Source: Scalindua sp964344685
GTDB lineage: Bacteria > Planctomycetota > Brocadiia > Brocadiales > Scalinduaceae
Reading direction: 5' to 3'
Assembly: GCA_964344685.1 (NCBI GenBank)
Contig: CAYFOK010000008.1
Location: 1 to 64,000 of the forward strand
DNA length: 64,000 nt
The notes beneath the pieces are model-generated. The model ran no database searches, had not been told where the DNA came from, and saw nothing but the letters and a program-made list of their open reading frames with translations. A program made the position numbers and the translations under genes. Positions 18,099-27,110 of the stretch are shown here, in pieces. Every line of letters starts with the position of its first letter. The stretch's first letter is position 1.

Positions 18099-19319
18099 AT
18101 GAAAATATGCGTTTTCTCAATCGTAACCTACTGGCATGGTCTAAAAGGGGGTATGGACCTTCATGGCAAACATCTAATAGAAGGCCTTTCTGAAAGAGGC
18201 CATGAAATTTTTGTTGTTTCTACTAAGCATCCTTCCGGGAAGGAGTATGAGGAGATTAATGGTATTAAAATTTACTATTTGAAGCATACAACGTTTGGTT
18301 CATCAAGGAAGGGATGGAAAGAGCAGAGTATAAGTAAATTTAGAGATATTGTTAGAACTGAAAAGATAGATATAGTCTTAAGTCAGCAAACAGCAGGATA
18401 CGGTTTAGTTAAAATAGCCGGAGGAATGGGAATACCATTTGTCACAATCATGCATGGCTGCCACACGATGGTTTTTCGGTCTAAATTAAACCAGGTTATG
18501 AATTTCAACAACGGTTACCTGTATTTAATTAAATCATTTTTACAATGTGCTTATTATTATTTTTTCCATGAACTTCCAATTGCAAAGAACTCTTCAATCA
18601 TAATAGCCGTTAGCAAGGGAGTGGCACATGTGTTAGAAGGTTGGCCTTTCGTCAAGAGCCACAAAATTAAGATTGTAAATTATGGTATCAATCTTAAAAT
18701 ATTTAAATTCTCAGAGGGCGAAAGAGATAATGTTCGGCAAAAGTTGAATATACCTAATCATGATAAAGTTATTCTATTTTTAAGTCTGCTTTCAAAACAG
18801 AAAGGAGCAGACATTGCAATCAGGGCATTAAATTACTTGGCAGATAATAATAAAAATATCAAGTTGATTATTGCAGGCGACGGAGAGTACCTTGAAGAAG
18901 CAAAATTATTGGTGAATAATTTTAATCTTAGTTCAAGGGCAATATTTACCGGATTTATTCATAACGAGGACACATCTAAATATTACAATGCGTCTGATGT
19001 TTTCATCTTTCCAACTCTCCGCTTAGAATCCTTTGGTATTGTCATCGCCGAGGCAATGGCATGTGGCAAACCGGTTATAGCATCTAATATCGGCAGTATT
19101 CCCGATGTAATAGACAATGGTATCAATGGTATTCTTATCCCTCCGGGAGATTTCAAGGAGTTGGCAGGACAGATAAATTTTTTGTTGAATGATAAGCAAT
19201 ACTCGGAAATGTTGTCCCAAAATGCTCGACGAAAGGCGATGGAAAGATTTGGCTTGGACAGGATGATAGAGGAAACAATAGACGTTTTTGAATTAGCCAG
19301 AACAGGAAAAAAGGGATAG
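18099..19319 (+). CDS. Glycosyltransferase family 4 protein
   Basis: A GT-B transferase of 406 residues with an N-terminal KGGMDLHGKHLIEGL loop and a C-terminal ESFGIVIAEAMACG E-x7-E motif near residue 310. The IIAVSKGV and IPPGD blocks are typical of the family. The 152-base gap upstream could hold a local promoter but no clear one is seen. It contributes one linkage of the repeat unit by inference. Confidence 0.85.
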   Translation: MKICVFSIVTYWHGLKGGMDLHGKHLIEGLSERGHEIFVVSTKHPSGKEYEEINGIKIYYLKHTTFGSSRKGWKEQSISKFRDIVRTEKIDIVLSQQTAGYGLVKIAGGMGIPFVTIMHGCHTMVFRSKLNQVMNFNNGYLYLIKSFLQCAYYYFFHELPIAKNSSIIIAVSKGVAHVLEGWPFVKSHKIKIVNYGINLKIFKFSEGERDNVRQKLNIPNHDKVILFLSLLSKQKGADIAIRALNYLADNNKNIKLIIAGDGEYLEEAKLLVNNFNLSSRAIFTGFIHNEDTSKYYNASDVFIFPTLRLESFGIVIAEAMACGKPVIASNIGSIPDVIDNGINGILIPPGDFKELAGQINFLLNDKQYSEMLSQNARRKAMERFGLDRMIEETIDVFELARTGKKG

Positions 19320-19562
19320 TAACTTGTCAGGTTTTATTGAACAATTCTATTATCTTTACATTTACACCAATTATGAAGGAAGGAAAAAGTTTATAGCATC
19401 GAGATAAAATTATCTCAAGGCTATTGTGAAATCTTTAATGTTAATTTTAGTATGACATATTTCCTTTGCAGTAACAGGAAATCGAAATGACAGCGTGTAA
19501 TTGTAGAGTATGTTTTAGTTTTCATTATAGCTTTTAATTTAAAAAGGACTAAAGAGGGTAGA

Positions 19563-20228
19563 ATGGACAGACCTTTAAACCCACAGCAATTGAATGAAGA
19601 GGAATGGAAAGGGTGGAAGTCAGATGATTCTGTCTTCGATAATGAAAGACGTCTTTTTGTATTAGCCGATCTTATAGTAAAATTAAAGCCTGATCGCATC
19701 CTGGATATTGGGTGTGGTTCAGGTTTTCTGGCAGGATTGATTCGGAAACAATTACCGGATATCGAAATACATGGCATAGATTTTTCTATCGCAGCGCTTA
19801 AGCGGTGTAATAATTTGAACCAGGTATATTGTGTTGATATAGAACGTTCCCATATTCCATTCCAAGATCAAGTCTTTGATCTGATTATATGTAGCGAGGT
19901 CCTAGAGCACTTGTTTCAGCCCGAACATGTAGTTGCTGAAATCCATAGATTGCTTTCAATAGATGGTATCGGTATTTTAACCGTCCCCAACTTCTCCTTC
20001 TGGAGATTCAGATTTCAATCACTTGTCGGAAGGGTCCCCAACATTGTTTCACATCCAGGACATTATCAGGTTTTTAATCTAGAGTTGCTACGTAAACTGA
20101 TTAACAAGTTCCCCTTCCAGATAGTATCTATAAGCGGAATTCATCAACGCCTTCATTTTGTTGAGAATTTCTGGCCAGGTTTTACATGTGATACCCTTGT
20201 TTGTAAATTTAAGAGTGAGAAGGGATAA
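19563..20228 (+). CDS. SAM-dependent methyltransferase (Methyltransf_11-like)
   Basis: A 221-residue class I methyltransferase with motif I ILDIGCGSGFLAGL (about residues 46-59), the acidic loop GIDFS, and SEVLEHL as motif IV. It probably methylates a sugar or acts on the glycan end. The 243 bases upstream hold no gene. The next gene is also a methyltransferase but is not a close copy. Confidence 0.8.
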   Translation: MDRPLNPQQLNEEEWKGWKSDDSVFDNERRLFVLADLIVKLKPDRILDIGCGSGFLAGLIRKQLPDIEIHGIDFSIAALKRCNNLNQVYCVDIERSHIPFQDQVFDLIICSEVLEHLFQPEHVVAEIHRLLSIDGIGILTVPNFSFWRFRFQSLVGRVPNIVSHPGHYQVFNLELLRKLINKFPFQIVSISGIHQRLHFVENFWPGFTCDTLVCKFKSEKG

Positions 20229-20438
20229 AGCTGGGGCTAAAAGGTAAATTCTTCACTTTGATAAAGTTTGTTCTAAGCCTAAACCTACCATAAAAATATA
20301 AGATAAGGTATTGGATTTGGAACTCAATCTCTACGGAGAAAGGGAATTGCTGGATATTCAATCCGCAATTACGCTCTTGATATTGTACTGTGGAAATAAT
20401 ATTTTGTATGTTATTGAAAACATAGATTTATATACATA

Positions 20439-21329
20439 TTGTTTCATGATTATTCCGAAAATATGAAAGACCATATACCATTAAGATGTCCTTATTGTCA
20501 TGGAAAGGGAAGGTATTATTTTAAAATTAGTTCGAGAATTTATCATCGCTGTCTTGAGTGTGACCTCATTTATAGAATAGGTGCGCAAGAGAGCGGCGCA
20601 AAAGTAATAAAGTATTATGAGGAGAATTATTATGATAATTATAGTACAGACCAAATAGGTGAACATAGGCAAGGCCTGAATTCTCATATACTCGATCTAA
20701 TTGAAGCTAAAAAGAAAACAGGCGGGATCCTGGATGTAGGAACGGGCCTTGGTTTCTTTTTAAATAGTGCCCAAAAGAGAGGCTGGCAGATTTATGGTAT
20801 CGAACCATCACAAAAATCTTCAGCAATAGCCATAGAATTGGTCGGGGAAAAGATTTTTAAAGGAACTCTCAGGGAATACAAAGAGAATAGAAATTTTGAT
20901 GTTATAACCTTTATTAATGTGTTGGACCATTTGGTTGAACCATGGCATGAAATTGAATATGCAAGAAACCAGATCAAACCTCAAGGGCTCATCTATATCA
21001 GATTTCCAAACGGATTAATACATACATTGGTTTTCAGGATAGCCTCAAAATTCAGAATGGCAAACTTAATCAGTAAGTATCTTGTATTTCATAAATTTTG
21101 TTTCACAGAGAAATACATAAAAAGGGTGCTGAAGGACCTTGGATTTGAAAGAATTGATGTTGTCAATTCTATCCATTCTGAAGGAGATCCAAACAAACTC
21201 TTCCAAAACGAATTTTACGCCAGAAATATTAAGAAGATTGTGTATGCTATAATTAAATTGGTATATATGCTAAGTGCTAAGAAAATCTTGTCGGGAATAT
21301 CTTTAGAAGTAACTGCTTTTAAAAGATAA
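20439..21329 (+). CDS. Methyltransferase with N-terminal zinc-ribbon-like domain
   Basis: The 296-residue protein begins with CPYC and CLEC pairs spaced about 22 residues apart, a zinc-ribbon pattern. A class I SAM domain follows: ILDVGTGLGFFLNSAQKRG, then GIEPS. This architecture matches sugar C- or O-methyltransferases found in O-antigen loci, where a zinc-binding N-domain precedes the methyltransferase, but the C-terminal putative domain of the TylM/TcaB9-like family is short here. An alternative ATG at 20463 starts nearer the zinc ribbon. Its spacing of 30 bases from the next gene suggests co-transcription. Confidence 0.75.
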   Translation: MFHDYSENMKDHIPLRCPYCHGKGRYYFKISSRIYHRCLECDLIYRIGAQESGAKVIKYYEENYYDNYSTDQIGEHRQGLNSHILDLIEAKKKTGGILDVGTGLGFFLNSAQKRGWQIYGIEPSQKSSAIAIELVGEKIFKGTLREYKENRNFDVITFINVLDHLVEPWHEIEYARNQIKPQGLIYIRFPNGLIHTLVFRIASKFRMANLISKYLVFHKFCFTEKYIKRVLKDLGFERIDVVNSIHSEGDPNKLFQNEFYARNIKKIVYAIIKLVYMLSAKKILSGISLEVTAFKR

Positions 21330-21359
21330 TTACTCTCTTTAATTGAAAATTAGAGAAAA

Positions 21360-22538
21360 ATGAATATTTTCCTTTTAACATACGCTCACGAACAGGGTAT
21401 TCATAAAGATACAGGTGGAATAAGAAAGGTGCGGGAACTTGCCCGGGCTTTTACAAGAACTGGTAATAAGGCAGTCGTTTTTTTGCCTGAGGACGAATTT
21501 AAGGCTGAGAGTGGAAAGGTATTATATAAACCGTATAGGGTTATTAATTTTCCCCTTTTAAGGCCGGTTTTTGCTTATTTAGCACAATTTATAAAACCCA
21601 TATGGTTATATTTACGCGCCAGAGATATGAAGCCGGATGTGATTTACTTCAGAACAGCACCGTCTATACTTCCGGTATTTTTATCATGGCTGACATGCGC
21701 TAAATTTGTGATAGAAATTAACGGTGACATATTGGGTGAAGAGAGAGGGAGGGTAGCCTCTATCTGGCAGGATACTTCACATTATCTCAGGACAAGGTTA
21801 ATTGTTGCTGCAGAGAGAATAAACTGTAATGCCGCCCACGTAGTAATTGCTTTGACTGAAGGAATTAAGGATGTCATCGTTAATAGATATGGAATATCCA
21901 CAAAAAAAATATTTGTAATTAATAGCGGGACCAATATAGACCACTGCCGTCCTATGAGTACCGAACAGTCTAGAAGGTCCTTTGGGCTCAGCGAAAACGG
22001 ACGTTACATTAATTTCATAGGGGTTCTTTACAGGCATCAAGGCATTGATACTTTGATAAATGCAGCACCTTCTGTCTTGGAACAATATCCTGACACCATT
22101 TTCCAGATAGGTGGTGGTGGTCCCATGTTAGAACGCTGGTGCCAAAAAGTAAAAGAGATGGGGCTGGAAAAAGTTTTCCGTTTTTTAGGAGTAATCCCAT
22201 ATGAAAAGCTCCCCGGTTTCCTGAATACTGCTGATATTTGTGTAGCACCTTTTACCGGAAACCGGGGAGAGGCTTCTCCTTTGAAGTTGTTTGACTATAT
22301 GGCATGTAGTAAACCGGTTGTTTGTTCTGGTATACCTTCGCTTGAATTTCTGGTAAAAGAGTGTAAAGGCATTATACCCGTGACTCCGGACGATAGCCGG
22401 GCATTAGCTTCTGCACTTATAAGTTTATTAGATGATGATTCTAAAAGAGTAAGTATGGGTGATGAGGGAAGGAAATATGTCGAAGAGCATCACAGTTGGG
22501 ACGTAATAGCCCGTAAGACAATAGATGCTATTAAATAG
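21360..22538 (+). CDS. Glycosyltransferase family 4 protein
   Basis: A 392-residue GT-B transferase with a GGIRKVRELAR loop at the N-terminus. The usual E-x7-E motif reads EASPLKLFDYMACSKP, so the second acidic residue is Asp. A glycine-rich GGGGPML segment precedes the donor site. It is part of the same plus-strand run. Confidence 0.83.
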   Translation: MNIFLLTYAHEQGIHKDTGGIRKVRELARAFTRTGNKAVVFLPEDEFKAESGKVLYKPYRVINFPLLRPVFAYLAQFIKPIWLYLRARDMKPDVIYFRTAPSILPVFLSWLTCAKFVIEINGDILGEERGRVASIWQDTSHYLRTRLIVAAERINCNAAHVVIALTEGIKDVIVNRYGISTKKIFVINSGTNIDHCRPMSTEQSRRSFGLSENGRYINFIGVLYRHQGIDTLINAAPSVLEQYPDTIFQIGGGGPMLERWCQKVKEMGLEKVFRFLGVIPYEKLPGFLNTADICVAPFTGNRGEASPLKLFDYMACSKPVVCSGIPSLEFLVKECKGIIPVTPDDSRALASALISLLDDDSKRVSMGDEGRKYVEEHHSWDVIARKTIDAIK

Positions 22539-22625
22539 ATAGTTTGGTAAATCTTGTTTGATTTGAATTAAGATAGATTTTCAACCTTTACTGCATAGTC
22601 TTTGAAAAGAATAGAGAAATAAATC

Positions 22626-24515
22626 ATGTGTGGGATTTGTGGCCAATTTAATCTTAAACCTGAGAATATCGTAGACAAAGAGTTGTTAAAACGAATGAAA
22701 CAGTCTCTGGCCCATCGTGGCCCTGATGATCAGGGTATATGGAGTAAAGGCCAGATAGGCTTAGGGCATACACGTTTAGCAGTGATAGATCTTTCAGTAA
22801 ATGGGCATCAGCCAATGTCGAATGAAACAGGTTCAATATGGATTACTTATAATGGTGAAGTATACAACTTCCCGGATTTAAGAAAAGAGCTGGAGTCCAA
22901 AGGGCATCACTTCCGTTCCAATTCGGATACTGAAGTGATAGTCCACCTGTATGAGGAAGAAGGTATTCAGTGTATGACAAGATTGAGGGGAATGTTTGCT
23001 TTTGCTATCTGGGATGAAAATACTAAGCAGCTTCTTCTGGCCCGGGACCGGTTAGGCCAGAAACCATTATATTATTACAAAGATAAGCAAAGTTTATTTT
23101 TTGCCTCTGAGATAAAGGGTATCCTGGCAAGTGGTATGGTAGAAATATCTCCGGATAATGAAGCCATGTACCAATACCTGTGCCTGGGGTATGTGCCCCA
23201 TCCCAAAACCGGATTTAATGGTATTAAAAAACTGCCGCCCGGGCATCGATTGGTAGTTCGTAACTCTCATTTCAGTTTAGATTCTTACTGGTCTTTAAAA
23301 GAGAACCATAATCAGGATGAAGCCGTAAATACAAAAGATGTAAGCTGGAGGTTAAACGATTTATTAAAGGAAGCCACTCGTATTCGGATGGTAAGTGATG
23401 TGCCGATTGGAGTACTGCTTAGTGGAGGCATTGATTCGAATGCCATAGTTGCTATGATGAATAGCTGCACAAGACAGATAAAGACCTTTACTGTTGGTTT
23501 TGAGGATGAACTATATGACGAACGACGCGAAGCAAGGTTCCTTGCTGACAGGTTGGATACGGACCATCACGAAATGGTTGTTAAACCGGCAGTCTTAGAC
23601 ATCCTGCCCGAATTAGCATCTGCCTATGGTGAACCCTTCGCTGATCCATCCGCTATACCGTCATACTATGTTGCCCAGATGGCACGCCGGCACGTGACAG
23701 TCGTATTGAATGGAGACGGTGGGGACGAAAATTTTGCCGGTTATGGCACTTACATTCAGGGTATGGTGGGGAGCCGTTTAGAATCAATACCCTCAAAACT
23801 GGGGGGATATTTGTCAAAAATTCTGGATCAAAAGAGAGAGGGTAAGGCCAAAAGCCTGGCCCAGGTTCTGGCGCTGTGTGGTAAATCCCGCGCAAGGAAT
23901 TTTAGCCATTTAAAGGAGATAGCAACTTCAGCAATTACGGAGTCGTTGCTGACTGATGATTACAGGGAACTGGTTCATGGGGTTGACCCTATAGGCCATT
24001 TAGTGAAATGTTATGAAAGATTAGACAGTGGAGATATAGTAAATACTATGCTGGCTGTTGACAGGGAAACTTTCTTGCCTGATGATCTGCTGTTTAAGAT
24101 CGATATTGCTACCATGAACCATGGTTTAGAAGCCCGTTCGCCTTTTCTCGATCATCATCTTGTAGAGTTTGCAGCTAAGCTGCCCGGACGTTTGAAATTA
24201 AATGGATGGAGAAAAAAATATATTCTGAAGAAGTCCTTAAAATATATATTGCCGCATCAGGTATTGCAACGCAGAAAAAGAGGTTTTGATGTGCCTGTGG
24301 GCCGCTGGTTAAAAGGAGATCTGAAAGTCCTGTGTCGAGATACCCTTTCCGGCAAAAACCTGGTTACAGAACTCCTTCAGGCAGACAAGTTAAAGGAGAT
24401 GTTTGATGACCATTTGAACGGTAATCAAGATTGGGGGCGATTTTTCTGGGCCGTACTTATGTTGAATATGTGGTCAGAAGCCTATATAAAAAAAGGAGTT
24501 GTTATTGGCAGATAA
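22626..24515 (+). CDS. asnB: AsnB-type glutamine-dependent amidotransferase
   Basis: A 629-residue class II amidotransferase. Cys2 of MCGICG is the glutaminase nucleophile, the glutaminase domain runs to about residue 210, and the synthetase domain has the PP-loop LSGGIDSNA. The length and context match the amidotransferase of exosortase (XrtA/PEP-CTERM)-associated exopolysaccharide loci. The likely role is amidation of a carboxylated sugar or peptide side group rather than free asparagine synthesis. The 3' end overlaps the next GT4 gene by 11 bases. A second paralogue is at 27111-29048. Confidence 0.85.
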   Translation: MCGICGQFNLKPENIVDKELLKRMKQSLAHRGPDDQGIWSKGQIGLGHTRLAVIDLSVNGHQPMSNETGSIWITYNGEVYNFPDLRKELESKGHHFRSNSDTEVIVHLYEEEGIQCMTRLRGMFAFAIWDENTKQLLLARDRLGQKPLYYYKDKQSLFFASEIKGILASGMVEISPDNEAMYQYLCLGYVPHPKTGFNGIKKLPPGHRLVVRNSHFSLDSYWSLKENHNQDEAVNTKDVSWRLNDLLKEATRIRMVSDVPIGVLLSGGIDSNAIVAMMNSCTRQIKTFTVGFEDELYDERREARFLADRLDTDHHEMVVKPAVLDILPELASAYGEPFADPSAIPSYYVAQMARRHVTVVLNGDGGDENFAGYGTYIQGMVGSRLESIPSKLGGYLSKILDQKREGKAKSLAQVLALCGKSRARNFSHLKEIATSAITESLLTDDYRELVHGVDPIGHLVKCYERLDSGDIVNTMLAVDRETFLPDDLLFKIDIATMNHGLEARSPFLDHHLVEFAAKLPGRLKLNGWRKKYILKKSLKYILPHQVLQRRKRGFDVPVGRWLKGDLKVLCRDTLSGKNLVTELLQADKLKEMFDDHLNGNQDWGRFFWAVLMLNMWSEAYIKKGVVIGR

Positions 24516-25644
24516 GATACGGATACTGTATGTCATTGATGCATTGGAATTTGGTGGTGGGGAGAGGGGTTTTAGTCAATTGTCAACTGGTCTTAACAGG
24601 GAACGGTTCAAAACTTATCTGGCTGCACACCCGGATAGTAAATTAGAAAAAATGGTCAAACAGGAAAATATTCCCTTTTTCCCGATTGAAATGGATAGAA
24701 GGGTGAATTTTAAAACTATTGCACAGTTGTTGAGAATCATTAGTCAAAATCGAATCAACATCGTTCATAGTATGGGTGCACGAGCAGATTTTTTTGCAGG
24801 GATGGCCGTTAGAAAGCTGCCAGAAACATCTTTAGTTTGTACTGTAGCCATGCCGGTAGGGGGTTTTGATATAGGTTTTATTCGAAAAATTATCTATAAA
24901 ATTGCTGATCATTTCTCTTCCAGATATGTGACACAATTTATTGCTGTGTCCAAAGCTATCAAGGAACAGTTGGTCAGGAGATGTAATATACATTCAGGCA
25001 GAATTACGGTTGTCTATAATGGTGTAGAGCTTGATCAATATAATCAAAACATGAATGCCTCTGAGAAAATCCGATACTCATTGGGTATCACAGATGATTA
25101 TCCCATTATAGGAGCTATCGGACGGCTGGTTTACCAGAAAGGATATTCACACTTTCTTCGAGCGGCAAAGCAGGTTTACGAGGAAAAGAAATATGTTAGA
25201 TTTGTGATAGTAGGCCACGGTCCGGAAGAAGATAATTTGAAGAGTATGGCTAAGTCCCTGGGTATTTCCCATGTATGTACCTTTGCCGGGTTAAGACGTG
25301 ATATTCCAGAGCTGTTATCTGCCTTTGATGTCTTCGTATTGTCATCAGTCTTGGAGGGACTGCCACGAATAGTGATTGAGGCGATGGCAATGGGTCGTCC
25401 AATTGTGGCTACCGATATTGATGGTGTTAGAGAAGAGCTGGAAGATGGCATAACGGGATTGCTTGTGCCGCCTGAAAATTCCGATGCTCTGGCAGAATCT
25501 ATAATTGATTTGTTAGTCGATAAGGATAAATCGTCTCAGATGGGCATAAATGCCAGAAGGGAAGCAGAAGAAAAATTCGGAGTAGACCTTATGCTGAAAA
25601 ATGTTGAAAATGTTTACGAGGAGCTTTCGCCGTTGGATAGATGA
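24505..25644 (+). CDS. Glycosyltransferase family 4 protein
   Basis: A GT-B transferase of about 379 residues with RILYVIDALEFGGGERG at the N-terminus and an LEGLPRIVIEAMAMG E-x7-E motif near residue 282. I chose TTG at 24505 because GGAG (24495-24498) lies 6 bases upstream; TTG at 24499 would abut that site. The start sits inside the end of asnB, indicating translational coupling with the amidotransferase. Confidence 0.83.
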   Translation: MADKIRILYVIDALEFGGGERGFSQLSTGLNRERFKTYLAAHPDSKLEKMVKQENIPFFPIEMDRRVNFKTIAQLLRIISQNRINIVHSMGARADFFAGMAVRKLPETSLVCTVAMPVGGFDIGFIRKIIYKIADHFSSRYVTQFIAVSKAIKEQLVRRCNIHSGRITVVYNGVELDQYNQNMNASEKIRYSLGITDDYPIIGAIGRLVYQKGYSHFLRAAKQVYEEKKYVRFVIVGHGPEEDNLKSMAKSLGISHVCTFAGLRRDIPELLSAFDVFVLSSVLEGLPRIVIEAMAMGRPIVATDIDGVREELEDGITGLLVPPENSDALAESIIDLLVDKDKSSQMGINARREAEEKFGVDLMLKNVENVYEELSPLDR

Positions 25645-25723
25645 TAAAAAATAGCGAGGACTTTAATCCACCCTGCACGTAACAAATGTATAGCGCAAGG
25701 CAAAACGAAAGGGAATTCTAATA

Positions 25724-26854
25724 ATGAACATTTTAGTGGTTAACCCGGATTTCTCATCTCGTAGTTGGGGAATTGGTGCATACACAAAGGACCTATCTAC
25801 TTTTCTTTCCCGGAAAAACCAGGTAACCGTTTTGTCAACCGGTATTCCTGATGCTAAAACCTTTGATCACGGCTGCCGTTATCGAATAATACGTACCCCA
25901 TCATTTCCGATCTTACGCCACATAGCCTTTTTGATATATATACCATGGATAATCAGACGATACCATATTGGTGCTGTCCTGCATGTTGTCTGGATTACGT
26001 CTCTGATCAGTCATTTATTGTATTGCTTAATACCTGTACCTTATTTTGTCAGTGCCTTTGGAACTGAAATTCGTGACGATAAAAGGTCCTGGAGAAGGCG
26101 TCTAAAATACTACTTGAGGGGATGGCGTACTCCAGCCCTTCGTAAAGCCAGAGGGATTTTTCCAATCAGCTACTATAGTGCCCGCCTGGTAATGTCACTG
26201 GGGATTGAAAAGGACCGTATTGAAGTAATCTTCGGTGGTATAGATACACAGCGTTTCAAACCTGTTACTAATAATCAAAAGAGTAGTATACAGAAAAAAT
26301 TACTTACTGTGGCACGTCTGGATTTGAATAAGGGACATGATCGAGTTCTGGAAGCTCTGTCTATATTGAAGAAACAAGGGTTTGCACCAAATTACACTAT
26401 AGTAGGCCAGGGTCCCGAAGAAATGAGGCTGCGGCAAATGGTACAAGATCTTGGATTGGAAGACCAGGTTGTATTTGCAGGTTTTGTTCCCGATAATCAA
26501 TTACCGGCCATGTATACCTCTTGCGATATCTTTGTTATGGCCAGTAGAGAAATACCTGGGCGTCTTGATCTTGTTGAGGGGTTTGGTATCTCCTTCCTTG
26601 AGGCCAGTGCCAGTGGGCTCCCTGTGGTGGCTGGGGATTCCGGTGGTGTTTCTGACGCGGTACAGCATGGGAAGACGGGACTTTTAGTGAATCCGGATAA
26701 CCCTGAGGATATTGCATACGCTATAAAGTGTCTGCTTACTGATAACAATCTGGCAACATGCCTGGGGAATGAGGGGCGGCGGTGGACTGAAACAGAAATG
26801 AGTTGGGAACAAGTGTCTAAACGGATGGTTAGTGCTATGCAAAGGATGATGTGA
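25724..26854 (+). CDS. Glycosyltransferase family 4 protein
   Basis: A 376-residue GT-B transferase with an N-terminal SWGIGAYTKDL loop and a C-terminal EGFGISFLEASASG motif near residue 284. The YTIVGQGPEEMRLR block is well conserved, and resembles transferases annotated as mannosyl or galactosyl transferases. GAAAGGGA precedes the ATG. It ends before a 256-base gap that carries a repeat-like pair. Confidence 0.84.
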   Translation: MNILVVNPDFSSRSWGIGAYTKDLSTFLSRKNQVTVLSTGIPDAKTFDHGCRYRIIRTPSFPILRHIAFLIYIPWIIRRYHIGAVLHVVWITSLISHLLYCLIPVPYFVSAFGTEIRDDKRSWRRRLKYYLRGWRTPALRKARGIFPISYYSARLVMSLGIEKDRIEVIFGGIDTQRFKPVTNNQKSSIQKKLLTVARLDLNKGHDRVLEALSILKKQGFAPNYTIVGQGPEEMRLRQMVQDLGLEDQVVFAGFVPDNQLPAMYTSCDIFVMASREIPGRLDLVEGFGISFLEASASGLPVVAGDSGGVSDAVQHGKTGLLVNPDNPEDIAYAIKCLLTDNNLATCLGNEGRRWTETEMSWEQVSKRMVSAMQRMM

Positions 26855-26865
26855 GCAGCTCAGAC

Positions 26866-27093
26866 CACCGCAAAGACGCTCCCAGGACAAAAGGCGCTGA
26901 GGACAAGGAGAACGCAAAGAAAAAACTTCTAAGTTTCATATTTCGAATGAAAAATAGTGTAAATCTTAACTAAAATTAGAAGTAAAATAAAAATTATAAC
27001 ATTTAAAAAATAATCTCACAGAGGTATAGAGATTACTAAAAAAGCAAAAGATAATAGTTTCTCCATTTGTGTTCTTTGTGGCTTTGTGTGAGG
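26866..27093. repeat. Imperfect inverted pair of CACAAAG-type repeats
   Basis: The left arm (about 26866-26927) contains CCGCAAAGACGC and AACGCAAAGAAAA. The right arm (about 27058-27093) reads in the opposite sense, TTGTGTTCTTTGTGGC then TTTGTGTGAGG. Between them lie about 130 AT-rich bases with no gene. Imperfect CACAAAG/CGCAAAG repeats of this look are scattered in many environmental bacterial genomes, and their function is unknown. Confidence 0.4.
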
Positions 27094-27110
27094 ATTAGTA
27101 ATTTAAAAAA

